From CAYVQZ01 sp964453435 (GTDB taxonomy: Bacteria; Abyssobacteria; SURF-5): DNA of 64,000 nt. Positions 63,483-64,000 of the stretch are shown piece after piece. The stretch's first letter is position 1, and the number at the start of each line of letters is the position of its first letter. Under the pieces are notes generated by a model. That model was given only the letters and a program-made list of their open reading frames with translations, was not told the DNA's origin and did no database searches. Location of the stretch: assembly GCA_964453435.1 (NCBI GenBank), contig CAYVQZ010000011.1, forward strand, positions 1 to 64,000. The letters run 5' to 3'. A program made the translations under genes and the position numbers.

Positions 63483-64000
63483 ATGACATCCTTCCCGAAA
63501 GCTCACTCCATGCGAGTTGTCGATGCGCTGCATGAGGCAGAAACCCTCCTTCGTAATACCCGCGTGACCGAGACGCCGCGCCTCGACAGCGAGGTGTTGC
63601 TTGCCGATGCGCTTGGCGTAGACCGGGCGCGCCTGATTGCATCCCATCTCGGTTTGCTGGCCGGTCCTGAGCGAACCCGGTATTTCTCTCATGTTCTGCG
63701 ACGGTCACAGGGTGAACCGGTCGCGTACATAATCGGAACAAAAGAATTCATGGGATACGCTTTTTGCGTCGACCGCCGCGTGTTGATTCCGCGACCCGAG
63801 ACCGAGACGCTGGTCGAGCACGTCGTGCGCATCGTAACTTCGGGCAAGCGGCGTGACTGCACGGCACTCGATATCGGAACCGGCTCGGGCTGTATTGCGA
63901 TATCGCTGGCCTTGTTTCTTCCCCGGCTTGCAGTTCACGCCGTTGACCTCTCATCGGAAGCGATTGAAGTAGCCGGAATAAATGCCGAAAAGCACGGCGT
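63483..64000 (+). CDS. prmC: release factor glutamine methyltransferase, 3' end cut by the window
   Basis: The open frame runs to the window edge (172 codons seen, family usually about 285). The N-terminal helical domain (MRVVDALHEAETLL, SEVLLADALG) and the first part of the methyltransferase domain with DIGTGSGCIAISLA (SAM-binding) and the linker CVDRRVLIPRPETETLVE are present. The NPPY motif lies beyond the edge. It methylates the GGQ glutamine of release factors. Start ATG 63483; GTG 63471 and ATG 63510 are alternatives in frame. Confidence 0.93.
   Translation, partial: MTSFPKAHSMRVVDALHEAETLLRNTRVTETPRLDSEVLLADALGVDRARLIASHLGLLAGPERTRYFSHVLRRSQGEPVAYIIGTKEFMGYAFCVDRRVLIPRPETETLVEHVVRIVTSGKRRDCTALDIGTGSGCIAISLALFLPRLAVHAVDLSSEAIEVAGINAEKHG

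Overview
The window is a piece of a bacterial chromosome from an LPS-bearing (diderm, Gram-negative) organism of moderately high GC. Evidence for an outer membrane includes a heptose/lipid A operon, an AsmA-type envelope protein, signal-peptide beta-barrel-like proteins and several lipoproteins. Informational genes (rpsO-pnp, rpmE-prfA-prmC, ftsK, rimO, dnaE) are complete and ordinary. Many accessory proteins look like families frequent in uncultivated, often subsurface, candidate phyla. I cannot name the taxon from sequence alone. No phage, integrase, plasmid functions, transposase genes, rRNA or CRISPR array were seen.

Layout. 0-4.6 kb: AsmA-like protein, a bidirectional terminator and a tRNA-Lys/tRNA-Glu pair. 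4.6-6 kb: repeat-rich DNA with one small orphan lipoprotein. 6-11.3 kb (minus strand): a FadR-type regulator with its own operator/promoter, then two consecutive modules, each a flavin oxidoreductase followed by an SCP2 sterol-carrier protein. 11.6-14.4 kb: a membrane/spermidine-synthase fusion. 15.4-21.5 kb: gap-pgk, rpsO-pnp and an M16 protease. 21.9-31.8 kb: dut, ftsK, rimO-pgsA-pgpA-pncC-dnaE. 32-33.6 kb: an internally duplicated outer membrane protein. 33.8-40.4 kb: a tightly packed LPS inner-core operon (LpxL-type acyltransferase, conserved unknown, hldE, gmhB, radical SAM, GT9 heptosyltransferase whose start appears to be a rare ATT codon). 40.7-45.9 kb: tyrosine phenol-lyase, a small membrane protein, a deoxyhypusine-synthase-like protein without the catalytic lysine, a decayed GH15 pseudogene and a lipoprotein. 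46.2-50.5 kb: class A penicillin-binding protein, TPR lipoprotein, enolase-superfamily enzyme. 50.6-58 kb (minus): aldo/keto reductase with a C-terminal FnIII-like domain, orphan FHA-GAF histidine kinase, glycogen synthase, amidohydrolase and an unrecognised protein. 58.5-61.9 kb: a solute-sensing histidine kinase with an NtrC-type sigma-54 regulator. 62-64 kb: rpmE, prfA and the start of prmC.

Two things stand out. First, a mosaic intergenic repeat family (blocks built around GGGGACAGTCCC and GGATTCCGTAATTGGGTACA) occurs at eight loci in the window, in both orientations, always between genes. Second, the duplicated flavoenzyme/SCP2 modules under a GntR-family regulator look like a lipid- or isoprenoid-directed redox system that I cannot match to a described pathway.
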